From contig DAOTVW010000221.1 in assembly GCA_034436035.1 (NCBI GenBank), positions 1-14,800 on the forward strand: a stretch of 14,800 bases of DNA. Direction: 5' to 3'. This DNA comes from UBA4823 sp034436035. GTDB lineage: Bacteria; Chloroflexota; Anaerolineae; Anaerolineales; UBA4823. The notes under the pieces are model-generated. The model saw only the letters and a list, made by a program, of their open reading frames with translations. It searched no databases and was not told the DNA's origin. Below, piece after piece: positions 1-6,733 of this stretch (positions are counted from its first letter, which is position 1; every line of letters begins with the position of its first letter). A program made the position numbers and the translations under genes.

Positions 1-59
1 AAAGATTTAGGTATTCGCAGGGCAAGACTATTGCCCCATTTCTGAATTTTTCTGAGCAT
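1..59 (-). CDS. MazE/AbrB-type antitoxin, N-terminal part (runs off left edge)
   Basis: Only the first 19 codons are inside the window; the gene continues to the left. The peptide begins MLRKIQKWGNSLALRIPKS, the highly characteristic start of the SpoVT/AbrB swapped-hairpin DNA-binding domain found in MazE/PemI antitoxins (the KWGNS and LRIPKS motifs). Such antitoxins bind their own promoter and neutralise a partner toxin, usually a MazF/PemK endoribonuclease or a VapC nuclease encoded just downstream, which here would lie outside the window. The start is well supported: AAAAGGAG sits 8 nt before the ATG at 59, and a promoter-like pair lies upstream (89-117). The seen part has no defects, unlike the neighbouring toxin-antitoxin remnants. 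Partner identity and intactness cannot be judged from this window. Confidence 0.85.
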   Translation of the reverse strand, partial: MLRKIQKWGNSLALRIPKS

Positions 60-88
60 TTCAGGTATCTCCTTTTGTATCTACAATA

Positions 89-117
89 AGGATACACCTT
101 TTTACTTGATAATGCAA
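89..117 (-). promoter_or_regulatory. Sigma70-like promoter for the MazE-type antitoxin
   Basis: On the minus strand TTGCAT (117 to 112) and TATCCT (94 to 89) are separated by exactly 17 nt, each matching four or more consensus positions. Transcription would start near 82, giving a leader of about 20 nt before the SD and ATG at 59. Found by eye; not scored. Confidence 0.5.
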
Positions 118-399
118 GCGCTTTTTACCCATAAAAGGAAATGCCCAACAAAACTGGTGAAAAATCTTTTTTCCCCGGAGCGGGCTTTCTCTGCGGCATT
201 CTGTCAGATCGCTTGTTGGGGTGTCCATCCGCGCGGGAGCAAACAATCTATTCATTGATTGAATGAGATTACTGCTCTCAAAGACGTAGATTTTGCCATT
301 AGGATGTGCTATTGCAAACAACCTCCATTGTACATCCACCTCTCATTTTGTGCGTAAGGTGAATCGGTTCATTCATTGCTGCGAACAGATGCTCGCAAG
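118..399. other. Intergenic stretch, no supported gene
   Basis: An open frame on the minus strand (61-339) starts at GTG, shows no recognisable protein family and overlaps the antitoxin promoter, so it is not called. Nothing else was found here. Confidence 0.4.
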
Positions 400-428
400 C
401 GCCTGGTTTCGACAGGCTCAACCACCGA
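400..428. repeat. Dispersed repeat of the TTCGACAGGCTCAACCACCG family
   Basis: The segment contains TTTCGACAGGCTCAACCACC with short complementary ends (TGGTT/AACCA). From memory, this word occurs as a dispersed intergenic repeat in many environmental bacterial genomes. Here it falls at the point where the DUF5615 reading frame loses similarity to its family, so it appears to have inserted into or replaced that gene. Exact ends cannot be set from one copy. Confidence 0.45.
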
Positions 429-464
429 GACAACTGGCAGATTCTCGTCAACCTTGAATGCAAT
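426..464 (-). pseudogene. DUF5615 (PIN-like) toxin, N-terminal remnant
   Basis: Directly after the DUF433 stop, the minus strand reads AFKVDENLPV, the signature N-terminus of DUF5615 PIN-like toxins, where the early Asp of the VDENLP motif is a predicted metal ligand. DUF433-DUF5615 is a known toxin-antitoxin pairing, so the position immediately downstream of DUF433 is as expected. Only about 12 codons remain. The frame then runs into the TTCGACAGGCTCAACC repeat and shows no further family similarity. No ATG is present; the matching position is ATT, so the start may also be lost. Non-functional as seen. Confidence 0.6.
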
Positions 465-470
465 AGCTGC

Positions 471-698
471 TTATGAAGGAATGGCTATCACGCGCTCGCG
501 GGTCAATTTGGCAGCATATAAAACAGTGGCTTGCACCGCTTCCCGACTCAAGGGTGGGTAACTGTGAAAAATCTCGTAGAGAGAGAATCCGGAAGCCTAT
601 ATGTCAAGGTTCATCGAAACGAGAATACGCGTCCTTTTGACACAGGCTTTCCCATGAAAGCTGCCGGGATTAACCACAATGTAATCTTGCCAATTCAT
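471..698 (-). pseudogene. DUF433 antitoxin with one in-frame amber codon
   Basis: A 76-codon frame, the usual DUF433 length, starts at ATG 698 with GGAGG 7 nt upstream. The first half reads MNWQDYIVVNPGSFHGKACV followed by KRTRI, matching the family opening with its G-K-x-x-x-K-x-T-R-I motif. The second half, from ASGFS to the terminal RERVIAIPS, matches the helix-turn-helix part of the family (GFS..EI...YP.L..E.V.A...YA). Both halves are in the same frame and are separated only by a TAG at 597-599, where the family usually has Leu. One base change (for example TTG to TAG) explains it, so this is a fresh nonsense mutation or a sequencing error. DUF433 proteins are thought to be antitoxins for DUF5615 PIN-like nucleases; the remnant of that partner follows 6 nt downstream. 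Confidence 0.75.
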
Positions 699-807
699 AA
701 TCAGTCCTCCTATAAATCACTGATGTTTGAAATTGATCGTGTTTTTCCTGCGCCAGTTTATAAGATTACTGGTCATACTCTAATGTTTTAAAATATAGCT
801 TTTTATG

Positions 808-876
808 CTAAGGCAAGCCACCAATTAATCCGACCAAAGTGCCGGAAGAGAGCAATCCTATTATGGCAAACCCCAT
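808..876 (-). other. Short hydrophobic ORF or C-terminal membrane anchor remnant (22 aa)
   Basis: An ATG at 876 opens a 22-residue frame, MGFAIIGLLSSGTLVGLIGG plus two residues, made of one continuous hydrophobic, Gly-rich segment. There is no convincing SD. It lies 28 nt beyond the stop of the secreted-protein remnant at 904-1320, so it may be the C-terminal membrane anchor of that gene after frame loss rather than an independent peptide. The sequence alone does not decide between these. Confidence 0.25.
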
Positions 877-903
877 AATCTTTCAGAAAACATAACGGGC
901 GGT

Positions 904-1320
904 TTACATAGATAAATTGATGTCTGCAAGGAGCAGCTCAACCAGAAATTTGCACCTAGCGTCTGACAATGAGCGGCAGTAAACCTTCGTGATAACCGGG
1001 GTTATGGGGGTAGTGCTGTACTGCCATGTACGCCGGTTACTCTGCAGGTTAGGGTCCGGCAGCGTGGACGAGGTAACGGCCATCTCAAATGAATAGGTTC
1101 CCTCCGCCTGTGGGATATACTCAACAGCAAGCAAACTCTGCTCAAAAGGCTGCAATTTTTCGATCTGTTCCCAATGCGGGTTAACAAACCAACTGTTGGA
1201 GGAAGCGAAGTGGTGGTTAGAGGTGAGGTTATTCGATTTACCGGAAAATGTTGGTAAAGTATTTCTTGCATTTTTATCCGTTCGCTTTTGGGATTGCCTT
1301 CCCCCAGGACGCTCGAAAGT
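904..1320 (-). pseudogene. Remnant of a secreted beta-sandwich (DUF11/CARDB-like) protein
   Basis: A continuous minus-strand frame without a credible start runs from about 1320 to a stop at 904. Its middle reads LLAVEYIPQAEGTYSFEMAV followed by TSSTLPDPNLQSN, which resembles the end of DUF11/CARDB-type immunoglobulin-like domains of bacterial surface proteins (pattern: hydrophobic strand, P.E.GTY.F...VTS...DPN..N). The final 30 residues lose this character. There is no signal peptide, no RBS and no N-terminus, and the upstream end merges into a repeat, so it is best seen as a decayed fragment. Family assignment is from pattern only and could be wrong. Confidence 0.35.
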
Positions 1321-1322
1321 TC

Positions 1323-1418
1323 AGACCTGACAGGTTTTGCCGTGCCACATACTCATCGAGACCCGCGCTCTACCATGAGACCTGGAGCACAAATCTTTTT
1401 TGGAAACCTGTCAGGTCT
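1323..1418. repeat. MITE-like palindromic element, copy 1
   Basis: Perfect 15-bp inverted ends, AGACCTGACAGGTTT (1323-1337) and AAACCTGTCAGGTCT (1404-1418), enclose a 66-bp core that carries a smaller inverted pair (CTCAT...ATGAG). Each end is itself a near-perfect palindrome (ACCTG-A-CAGGT). The next 20 or so bases on the right match the 3' end of hsdS. No clear target duplication is visible. Confidence 0.7.
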
Positions 1419-1461
1419 TTAAAGTCTCCGCCAGGCGCGCCCGCAGTGAATTGATCAATCC

Positions 1462-1558
1462 AGACCTGACAGGTTTCACCGTGCCACATGCTCATAGAGA
1501 CCTGCGCACTGTCATGAGGCTTGGAGCATAAATCCTTTTAATTAAACCTGTCAGGTCT
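1462..1558. repeat. MITE-like palindromic element, copy 2 (overlaps hsdS stop)
   Basis: Same 15-bp inverted ends (1462-1476 and 1544-1558), a similar core (roughly 75-80 percent by eye) and the same hsdS-derived right flank as copy 1, at a period of 139 bp. The TGA stop of the hsdS remnant (1551-1553) lies inside the right end of this copy. Confidence 0.7.
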
Positions 1559-2160
1559 TTAAAGTCTCCGCCATACGCGCCCGTAGACCCTTCACCCGCG
1601 TCACGACGCGCGCAAACTCTTCTTGCTGGGTGAGCGGGGGAAAAGGAAATTTCATAGACTCTATTTGTTCAGCCTTTACATGCGGTTGTTCCGCTCTTCT
1701 GCTTAAAGTGTCACTTGTGCTTTTACCAAATGGTGAATTAATCATATGGTTGAGAAAAAATTTGTTGGATAATCAACTTCCAGAATCAAATCATAAGCGG
1801 CATAAGAGCCAACATATTCAGGCAGAATTGAAGAACTCTCACCAGAGTTAACACCACTTCTAACAACAATCAAGTTGCCCGTGCTGATTTCATATTTTGA
1901 TATTTTTTCGCATCTTCTTCGGAGATATAGACCAAGCCTTCTGCTTTTATTGTGCCCTGTTTGATATTGGTAGCACGGATAAATGGGATTCCGTTTTCGC
2001 AATACTTAGGTGACGATCCAGTGTCATATCGGATATTTTTTATATGCCTGTCAACTTTTTCTACTTTCCATTTCATAGGGCTTGTGCTAGGCTTCCCAAA
2101 CATCTCTAAAAACACGGACTGGAGCAGAGAATCGGCGGTGACGTTAGCGGCACGTCGCAT
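1551..2160 (-). pseudogene. hsdS: Type I restriction specificity subunit (HsdS), C-terminal half, frameshifted
   Basis: HsdS selects the DNA target for type I restriction-modification complexes through two target-recognition domains separated by long helices. The remnant starts inside the central helix (LLQSVFLEMFG), then reads a target-recognition domain (GIPFIRATNIKQGTI, LVYISEEDAKKY, then in another frame YEISTGNLIVVRSGVNSGES), and ends in the distal conserved region (MINSPFGKS, FPFPPLTQQEEFARVVTRV) with its C-terminal helix. Two frameshifts break it: one near 1905 at an A-rich run (GCGAAAAAATA on the coding strand) and one near 1755 at a T-run (AAATTTTTTC). The first half is absent, and no hsdM or hsdR is seen. 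The 3' end is duplicated next to repeat copy 1. Loss of function is near certain; the family assignment is strong. Confidence 0.85.
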
Positions 2161-2219
2161 AAATTGTTACCATCAATGCACCATTCCTTTCCTGTTCCCG
2201 CAATTCTATCCTGATTTCA

Positions 2220-2560
2220 TCACTTTCCAAGCACAAACATAATCCCTGCCAGATCAACCGCATAATCAAGGGTTTCACGTCCATTGACACAAACTTTCAG
2301 GTTCGAGAGCGTCAATTTTGCCTTCTACCACAAACCGGCTCAAATCATACGGCGTGTCATAGGATAATTGAATGCCGCTGTTCAAATAAGCCAATGTCAC
2401 AAAACGTAAGGTGTTGTTACACTCCGGCGTAGGCGTTATTGTGCTTGTAGGCATGACTATTGTAGTGGACGTTGGCCTCGAACTTGATGTAGGCGAGGCT
2501 GTGGACGTGGCTGTAATCATGTGAACCGGCAAAGATATATCGGTGATTTCTCTTGTAAAA
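2220..2560 (-). pseudogene. Remnant of a secreted protein with Thr/Pro/Ser-rich linker
   Basis: A minus-strand frame reads through a low-complexity Thr/Ser/Pro linker (ending TPTPEC) into NNTLRFVTLAYLNSGIQLSY and DLSRFVVEG. It then continues in a different frame as KLTLSNLKVCVNGRETLDYA and VDLAGIMFVLGK to a stop at 2220. The switch of good coding character between frames near 2310 suggests a frameshift. Upstream the frame dissolves into the hairpin-repeat cluster, so no start or signal peptide is visible. Thr/Pro-rich linkers of this type are frequent in extracytoplasmic proteins of Anaerolineae. I do not recognise the C-terminal domain. Confidence 0.4.
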
Positions 2561-2572
2561 CCCTGTTTCGGC

Positions 2573-2672
2573 GGACTAAAGTCCTGCCTCAAAACATGAA
2601 AGTCGGGTAAATCCGACTCATATCCCCAGTCCGAAGGACTTTCACGGATTGAGCAGGCGGCTTTAGCCCCGC
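2573..2672. repeat. Cluster of four small hairpins (REP-like)
   Basis: Four short palindromes follow each other: GGACTAAAGTCC (2573-2584), AGTCGGGTAAATCCGACT (2601-2618), AGTCCGAAGGACT (2628-2640) and a GGC-TTTA-GCC stem (2659-2668). The loops share a TAAA/GAA theme, which indicates one composite repeat. Downstream to about 2780 the sequence stays repeat-like (for example CTCGATACGC and CGCGCTACGCGGCTCACCG) and no gene is seen up to the ABC stop at 2852. Confidence 0.6.
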
Positions 2673-2851
2673 GAAACGCAACCCGCGAAAAACATCGGAT
2701 CTCGATACGCATCTCCCAATAAACGTTCGTGTCTACTTGACCAGCGTCAGTCGCGCTACGCGGCTCACCGCCGCGCAAAGGTCATTCACAACTGTCATAA
2801 AATCTCTATTTATTTCGCCCTTAATGTTCAAAAAACAAAAAGGGGTATTTC

Positions 2852-4651
2852 TTATACTGCCAGTTGTTCCTCCATCTCACGGCGGAATTGTTGCGTGTAG
2901 AGGCGGTAATAATGCCCGCGTTGACGGAGAAGTGCAGCATGTGTTCCTTCCTCGACAAGCTTGCCATTCTCAATGAACAATATTCGATCGGCGCGGCGGA
3001 TAGTGCTCAGGCGATGGGCGACGATAAACGACGTCCGCCCTTTCAGCAGCGCCTCCATCCCTTTCTGGATCAATACTTCTGTCAACGTATCTACACTCGA
3101 GGTGGCTTCATCCATAACGAATAATTCCGGGTTTGCAAGCACTGCCCGTGCTAGGCTTATTAATTGCTTTTGCCCAACCGAGAGCAGGTTGCCGCCTTCG
3201 CCGACGTTCTGGTCATAACCCTTTTCGAGAGTGATGATGAAGTCATGTGCGCCAGCGATTTTGGCAGCTGCTTCGATTTCCGCGTCACTGGCATCCAAAC
3301 GTCCATAGCGGATATTCTCCCGCACACTACCCGAGAAGAGATGGGGGGTTTGCAGGACAACTCCGATTTTGGAGTGGATTGATTCGAGGGTGTACTCGGT
3401 GTAATCGCGCCCGTTGATGCGGATCACTCCCCGGGTCGGTTCATAGAAACGGCATAAGAGGTTCACGATGGTTGTCTTCCCGCCGCCCGTCGGACCGACC
3501 AACGCAATCGTTTCGCCTGCTTTGATATGTAGGGTGAAATCCTGCAACACAGGTGTGCGTTCATCGTAATAAAAATCTACATGATCGAATTCAATATCGC
3601 CCAATAAAGTACTCGCTGGGATAGCCTCGGGGCGGTTGCGGATATCCGGGTTGGTATCCAATAGCTTGAAGATCCTTTCTGCTGAGGCAATGGAGTGCTG
3701 CATCTCGGCATAGACCCTTGCCAGGTCCTGAATGGGCCACATCATGAAACTCAGGTACGATACAAAGGCGTTGATGCCGCCAATAGTGATTAAACCTTTA
3801 TGGATTTGCATGCCACTGTACCCGACGATTACACCGAGAATGATGGCCGAAATGATCTGCACTGTTGGTAAAAATAACGCCGATAACCAGGCAGCCCGAT
3901 ACGAGGCGTTATACATCGCAGTGGTCAGCTCTTGAAATTCGCGGGTGTTTTGATCTTCACGGTTCAAGGCTTTCACCACCCGCACACCCTGGATATTCTC
4001 GTTAAAAGCACCCGTGATTTTGCTATTCATGCGGCGGCTCTTGCGGAACTCAATCAGGATGCGCTTGCGAAATTCGGTTGCAATCACAATCATGATTGGT
4101 AACGCTGCTACCACGATGAGGGCGAGTTTCCAGTTGATCAGCGCCATGAAGATAGCCGAGGTCAAGATATTCATCACCGCCCAGGTCGTATCGACAATAC
4201 CCCAGGTCACCAAATCGGCAACCCGACCGGTATCCGAAGTGACCCTAGCCATTAAACGTCCCACTGCATTTTGGGCATAAAATGCGAGCGATAGATTTTG
4301 TAAGTGGTTGAACAGACTTTTCCGCAAGTCATATTGAATGCGTTCGCCCAGTACTCCCGCTAGGTAAATAAACGCAAATACAAAGACCGCCTGAGTGAGG
4401 ATTAGAGCGCCATAGATTGTGGCAAGCTGCATGAGCCGCGCCGGATCTTTGAGGGTGATTCCTTGATCCACGAACTGTTTATTGATATAGGTAAAATATG
4501 CATCAATCCAGGATACGAGGGCGATGGCGATAAAAAATCCAACAACCCATTTCCAATACGGTTTAAGCAAAGCAGCGATCCGCTTTACGATAGGGAAAGT
4601 GAGTTGGGAGGTATATTCTTCTTCCTCGAGTTCGATTATTTCATCTGACAT
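2852..4651 (-). CDS. Heterodimeric ABC exporter subunit, canonical-Glu half (LmrD/BmrD/TM288-like)
   Basis: A 599-residue half-transporter with an N-terminal six-helix exporter domain (about 30-325) and a C-terminal ATPase (about 350-590). Walker A is GPTGGGKTT (386-394), the Q-loop Gln is 434, Walker B is LFVMDE with catalytic Glu 515, and the switch His is 546. Its signature is LSVGQ (490-494) rather than LSGGQ. This is the pattern of the subunit that supplies the catalytic Glu to the active site and a degenerate signature to the inactive site of heterodimeric exporters. It should act in the inner membrane with the product of 4702-6546, exporting drugs or lipids; the substrate is unknown. 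The start at 4651 has GGAG 7 nt upstream. The gene follows its partner after 50 bp and is surely co-transcribed. Only a weak stem (CCCTT/AAGGG with T-rich loop, about 2810-2845) follows the stop, so termination is unclear. Confidence 0.95.
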   Translation of the reverse strand: MSDEIIELEEEEYTSQLTFPIVKRIAALLKPYWKWVVGFFIAIALVSWIDAYFTYINKQFVDQGITLKDPARLMQLATIYGALILTQAVFVFAFIYLAGVLGERIQYDLRKSLFNHLQNLSLAFYAQNAVGRLMARVTSDTGRVADLVTWGIVDTTWAVMNILTSAIFMALINWKLALIVVAALPIMIVIATEFRKRILIEFRKSRRMNSKITGAFNENIQGVRVVKALNREDQNTREFQELTTAMYNASYRAAWLSALFLPTVQIISAIILGVIVGYSGMQIHKGLITIGGINAFVSYLSFMMWPIQDLARVYAEMQHSIASAERIFKLLDTNPDIRNRPEAIPASTLLGDIEFDHVDFYYDERTPVLQDFTLHIKAGETIALVGPTGGGKTTIVNLLCRFYEPTRGVIRINGRDYTEYTLESIHSKIGVVLQTPHLFSGSVRENIRYGRLDASDAEIEAAAKIAGAHDFIITLEKGYDQNVGEGGNLLSVGQKQLISLARAVLANPELFVMDEATSSVDTLTEVLIQKGMEALLKGRTSFIVAHRLSTIRRADRILFIENGKLVEEGTHAALLRQRGHYYRLYTQQFRREMEEQLAV

Positions 4652-4701
4652 GATTATTCTCCGTTGATCTTTACCATTCCTGGTTTATTAGCTAATGAGC
4701 A

Positions 4702-6546
4702 TTAGGTCTGCATTTCCAATTCGAGCTCTTCATCCATACGGGTTTGGATATCATAGATGCGTCGGTATACGCCATTTTCATCCGCGAAAAGTTCAGCATG
4801 GGTGCCCATTTGAATAATTTCGCCTTTATCGAGCACCAAAATCAAATCCGCTTGCATCACCGATTGGATGCGATGGGCAATGATAAACGTTGTGCGATTT
4901 TGCATCAGAGATTGCAAAGCCTGGCGGATTTCCGCTTCTGTTTCGAGGTCAACCGACGAAGTGGAATCATCAAGGATGAGGATGCGGGGGTCTTTGAGAA
5001 GCGCCCGCGCAATGGCAACCCGCTGTTTTTGACCTCCCGAAAGGGTGACACCTTTTTCGCCGACCAGTGTGTTGTAGCCTTCAGGAAAAGTTGTGATGAC
5101 CTCATGCAGGGCAGAGGCATGAGCCGCGCGCTCGATTTCTTCCTGAGTGACAGACCGCCGAACTCCATAGGCGATGTTTTCGCGCAGGCTACGGCTGAAT
5201 AAGAAGGGTTCTTGTTCTACAATGCCGATTTGTTGGCGCAGCGCTGCTCGGGGATACTGGCGGATATCAACACCATCGATCAGTAATCTGCCACTATTGA
5301 TCTCGTAAAAGCGTGGTAGCAGGTTCACCAAACTGGTCTTTCCGGAGCCAGTTGAACCTAACAGTGCCACGATCTGCCCAGGCTTGACCTGAAACGAGAT
5401 GTTCTTGAGGGTTTCATGTTCTCCATCCGAATAAATAAAGGAAACATTTTCAAAAACCACTTTGCCACGCAAGGGCTGAGAAATTGGTACGGCGCCGCTA
5501 AAGAGGTCTTCGCGTTCTTGTTTGATGATTTCGAGCAAACGTCCATAAGAAACCATGCCGGTAGATGTTTGGACGATGATACGGCCTAAATTACGGATTG
5601 GCCAGATCAACCAGACCACTAATCCAACATAGGCGAGATAACTGCCCACGGTGATTTCACCGCTGATTGCCATGCGGGCAGCTAGGATGAATCCAAACAA
5701 CATTTGAAACCCCAAAACGATATCGGAAAGCGGCCAGAAAAGAGAATGCATGAGCAGGAAGAATTTCCCTTTCAGGTATTTACGCCAATTTTCCTTCTCG
5801 AATTTAGCTTTCTCATATTCCTGCCGTCCAAATGCTTTCACCACTCGCACGCCGCTCAGGTTTTCCTGCAGGGTGGTGGAAAGGATTGCTTCTTGGGCTT
5901 GATATTCTTCATAGGCTTTGGTCACTTTTTTGAAGAACCATAAAGAAACCAACAGCACAAGCGGAATAACGACAATCGAAAGCAATCCTAATTTCACATT
6001 AATGTTCAAGATAGCAATAAAGTTAACCGTAAAAAGCAGCACAATCCGGCCGATGCCAATAGCTTGTTCGCTAAAAAAGCGACGCAAAGTATCCACATCG
6101 GAAGTAACCCGCTCAATTAAGTCGCCGGTGGCAGTACGGGCGTGATAGGCGAAACTCAAGCGCTGAATATGGTCGAATAAGAAATCACGCATACGGCGGG
6201 TGATCCCCTCTGCGGTGTAAGCTGCCAGGCGTCCGGATAAAAACGAAAAACCGCCATCCACGGCTGCCAAGGCGATAAAACCTAAACCAATCAAAAATAA
6301 CGTCGTTGTCAGGCTATTCGCTAATAGTTTCCCTTTAGTTAAAATGTCATCAGCGAAATAGCGCAGTAGAAAGTAGGTCATGACCCGCGCAAAGGAGGAG
6401 ACTGCTAAGGAAAGGGTGGCAATGAGATAGGCTAAGCGAAACCCTTTCATCATGAACCATACCCCAGCTAAGCGGCTTTTCCTTAGAATGGGTTGAAAAT
6501 CAAAGGTTAATAAGGATGTTTCTTGATTTGGTTGCGTTTGATCCAT
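4702..6546 (-). CDS. Heterodimeric ABC exporter subunit, degenerate-site half (LmrC/BmrC/TM287-like)
   Basis: A 614-residue half-transporter: six-helix membrane domain (about 35-330) and ATPase domain (about 360-600). Walker A is GSTGSGKTS (397-405), the Q-loop Gln is 445, the signature is a canonical LSGGQ (502-506) and the switch His is 558. Walker B reads ILILDD, so the catalytic Glu is replaced by Asp 527. That is diagnostic of the non-catalytic site in heterodimeric exporters; the partner at 2852-4651 has the complementary pattern. The start chosen is ATG 6546, with GGAG 5 nt upstream. A longer frame from a GTG at 6591 is rejected because it would begin inside the terminator hairpin. First gene of a two-gene operon with its own promoter, leader peptide and attenuator. 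Likely role: multidrug or lipid export. Confidence 0.95.
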   Translation of the reverse strand: MDQTQPNQETSLLTFDFQPILRKSRLAGVWFMMKGFRLAYLIATLSLAVSSFARVMTYFLLRYFADDILTKGKLLANSLTTTLFLIGLGFIALAAVDGGFSFLSGRLAAYTAEGITRRMRDFLFDHIQRLSFAYHARTATGDLIERVTSDVDTLRRFFSEQAIGIGRIVLLFTVNFIAILNINVKLGLLSIVVIPLVLLVSLWFFKKVTKAYEEYQAQEAILSTTLQENLSGVRVVKAFGRQEYEKAKFEKENWRKYLKGKFFLLMHSLFWPLSDIVLGFQMLFGFILAARMAISGEITVGSYLAYVGLVVWLIWPIRNLGRIIVQTSTGMVSYGRLLEIIKQEREDLFSGAVPISQPLRGKVVFENVSFIYSDGEHETLKNISFQVKPGQIVALLGSTGSGKTSLVNLLPRFYEINSGRLLIDGVDIRQYPRAALRQQIGIVEQEPFLFSRSLRENIAYGVRRSVTQEEIERAAHASALHEVITTFPEGYNTLVGEKGVTLSGGQKQRVAIARALLKDPRILILDDSTSSVDLETEAEIRQALQSLMQNRTTFIIAHRIQSVMQADLILVLDKGEIIQMGTHAELFADENGVYRRIYDIQTRMDEELELEMQT

Positions 6547-6567
6547 ATTTACTCCGCATAAACAATC

Positions 6568-6600
6568 AAAAAGGCTGTGGTGGTGCGCCACAGCCTTTCT
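6568..6600 (-). terminator. Intrinsic terminator in the 5' leader of the ABC operon (attenuator)
   Basis: On the minus strand AAAGGCTGTGG (6598-6588) pairs perfectly over 11 bp with CCACAGCCTTT (6580-6570) around the 7-nt loop CGCACCA. A T-rich tail (TTTTTGATTGTTT, including the last stem bases) follows. It lies after the promoter and leader ORF, and its tail ends about 20 nt before the ATG of the first ABC gene, so it must be bypassed for expression of the exporter. Confidence 0.8.
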
Positions 6601-6624
6601 AAAGACTATTCTGAATTGGATAAG

Positions 6625-6696
6625 CTATCCACAAACAGGCGCACTACGCGAAAGAAAAAATCCGTCTTCTGCGTTTGCAACAAATTGAATCATCAT
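6625..6696 (-). CDS. Leader peptide ORF (23 aa) of the ABC exporter operon
   Basis: A 23-codon ORF with the strongest ribosome-binding site in the window: AAAGGAGG 8 nt before ATG 6696. The peptide begins MMIQFVANAEDGFF and ends SRSAPVCG before a TAG at 6625. It is not enriched in any one amino acid, which argues against amino-acid-biosynthesis-type attenuation and fits sensing of ribosome-targeting drugs. Codons 17-20 contain AGTGCGCCT (6645-6637). This is perfectly complementary over 9 nt to AGGCGCACT (6707-6699), which overlaps the ORF's own SD, and over 7 nt to GGCGCAC (6589-6583) in the terminator hairpin. The layout parallels the B. subtilis bmrB leader of the bmrCD exporter, which is controlled by ribosome-mediated attenuation. 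I saw no sequence similarity to BmrB, so common descent is not claimed. Confidence 0.7.
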   Translation of the reverse strand: MMIQFVANAEDGFFLSRSAPVCG

Positions 6697-6707
6697 GCAG
6701 TGCGCCT
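6637..6707 (-). promoter_or_regulatory. Leader stem 1:2, sequestering the leader-peptide SD
   Basis: AGGCGCACT (6707-6699) pairs with AGTGCGCCT (6645-6637), nine perfect and mostly GC pairs enclosing the start of the leader ORF. Segment 2 can alternatively pair through GTGCGCC with GGCGCAC at 6589-6583 in the terminator. A ribosome held at the start of the leader ORF would mask segment 1 and free segment 2 for that alternative. The pairings are visible in the sequence; the switching is inference. Confidence 0.6.
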
Positions 6708-6733
6708 CCTTTCTAAAAGATTAAGATGTCCTT

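Noticed and set aside
61..339. 92-codon minus-strand frame ahead of the MazE-type gene
   Set aside because: GTG start, no family resemblance, and it covers a good promoter for the antitoxin.
531..791. 86-codon plus-strand frame
   Set aside because: Antisense shadow of the DUF433 remnant, which has clear family motifs and its own SD on the minus strand.
2275..2778. Intact 167-residue gene
   Set aside because: The N-terminal half is translated hairpin repeat, there is no SD, and the C-terminal coding quality shifts to another frame; treated as a remnant from about 2560 down.
6547..6591. GTG start extending the first ABC gene by 15 codons
   Set aside because: It would start inside the terminator hairpin without an SD; ATG 6546 has GGAG at good spacing and begins a normal exporter N-terminus.
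6625..6696. Amino-acid-sensing leader peptide
   Set aside because: The peptide has no run or clear enrichment of any single amino acid, and the controlled genes are exporter subunits, not biosynthetic enzymes.
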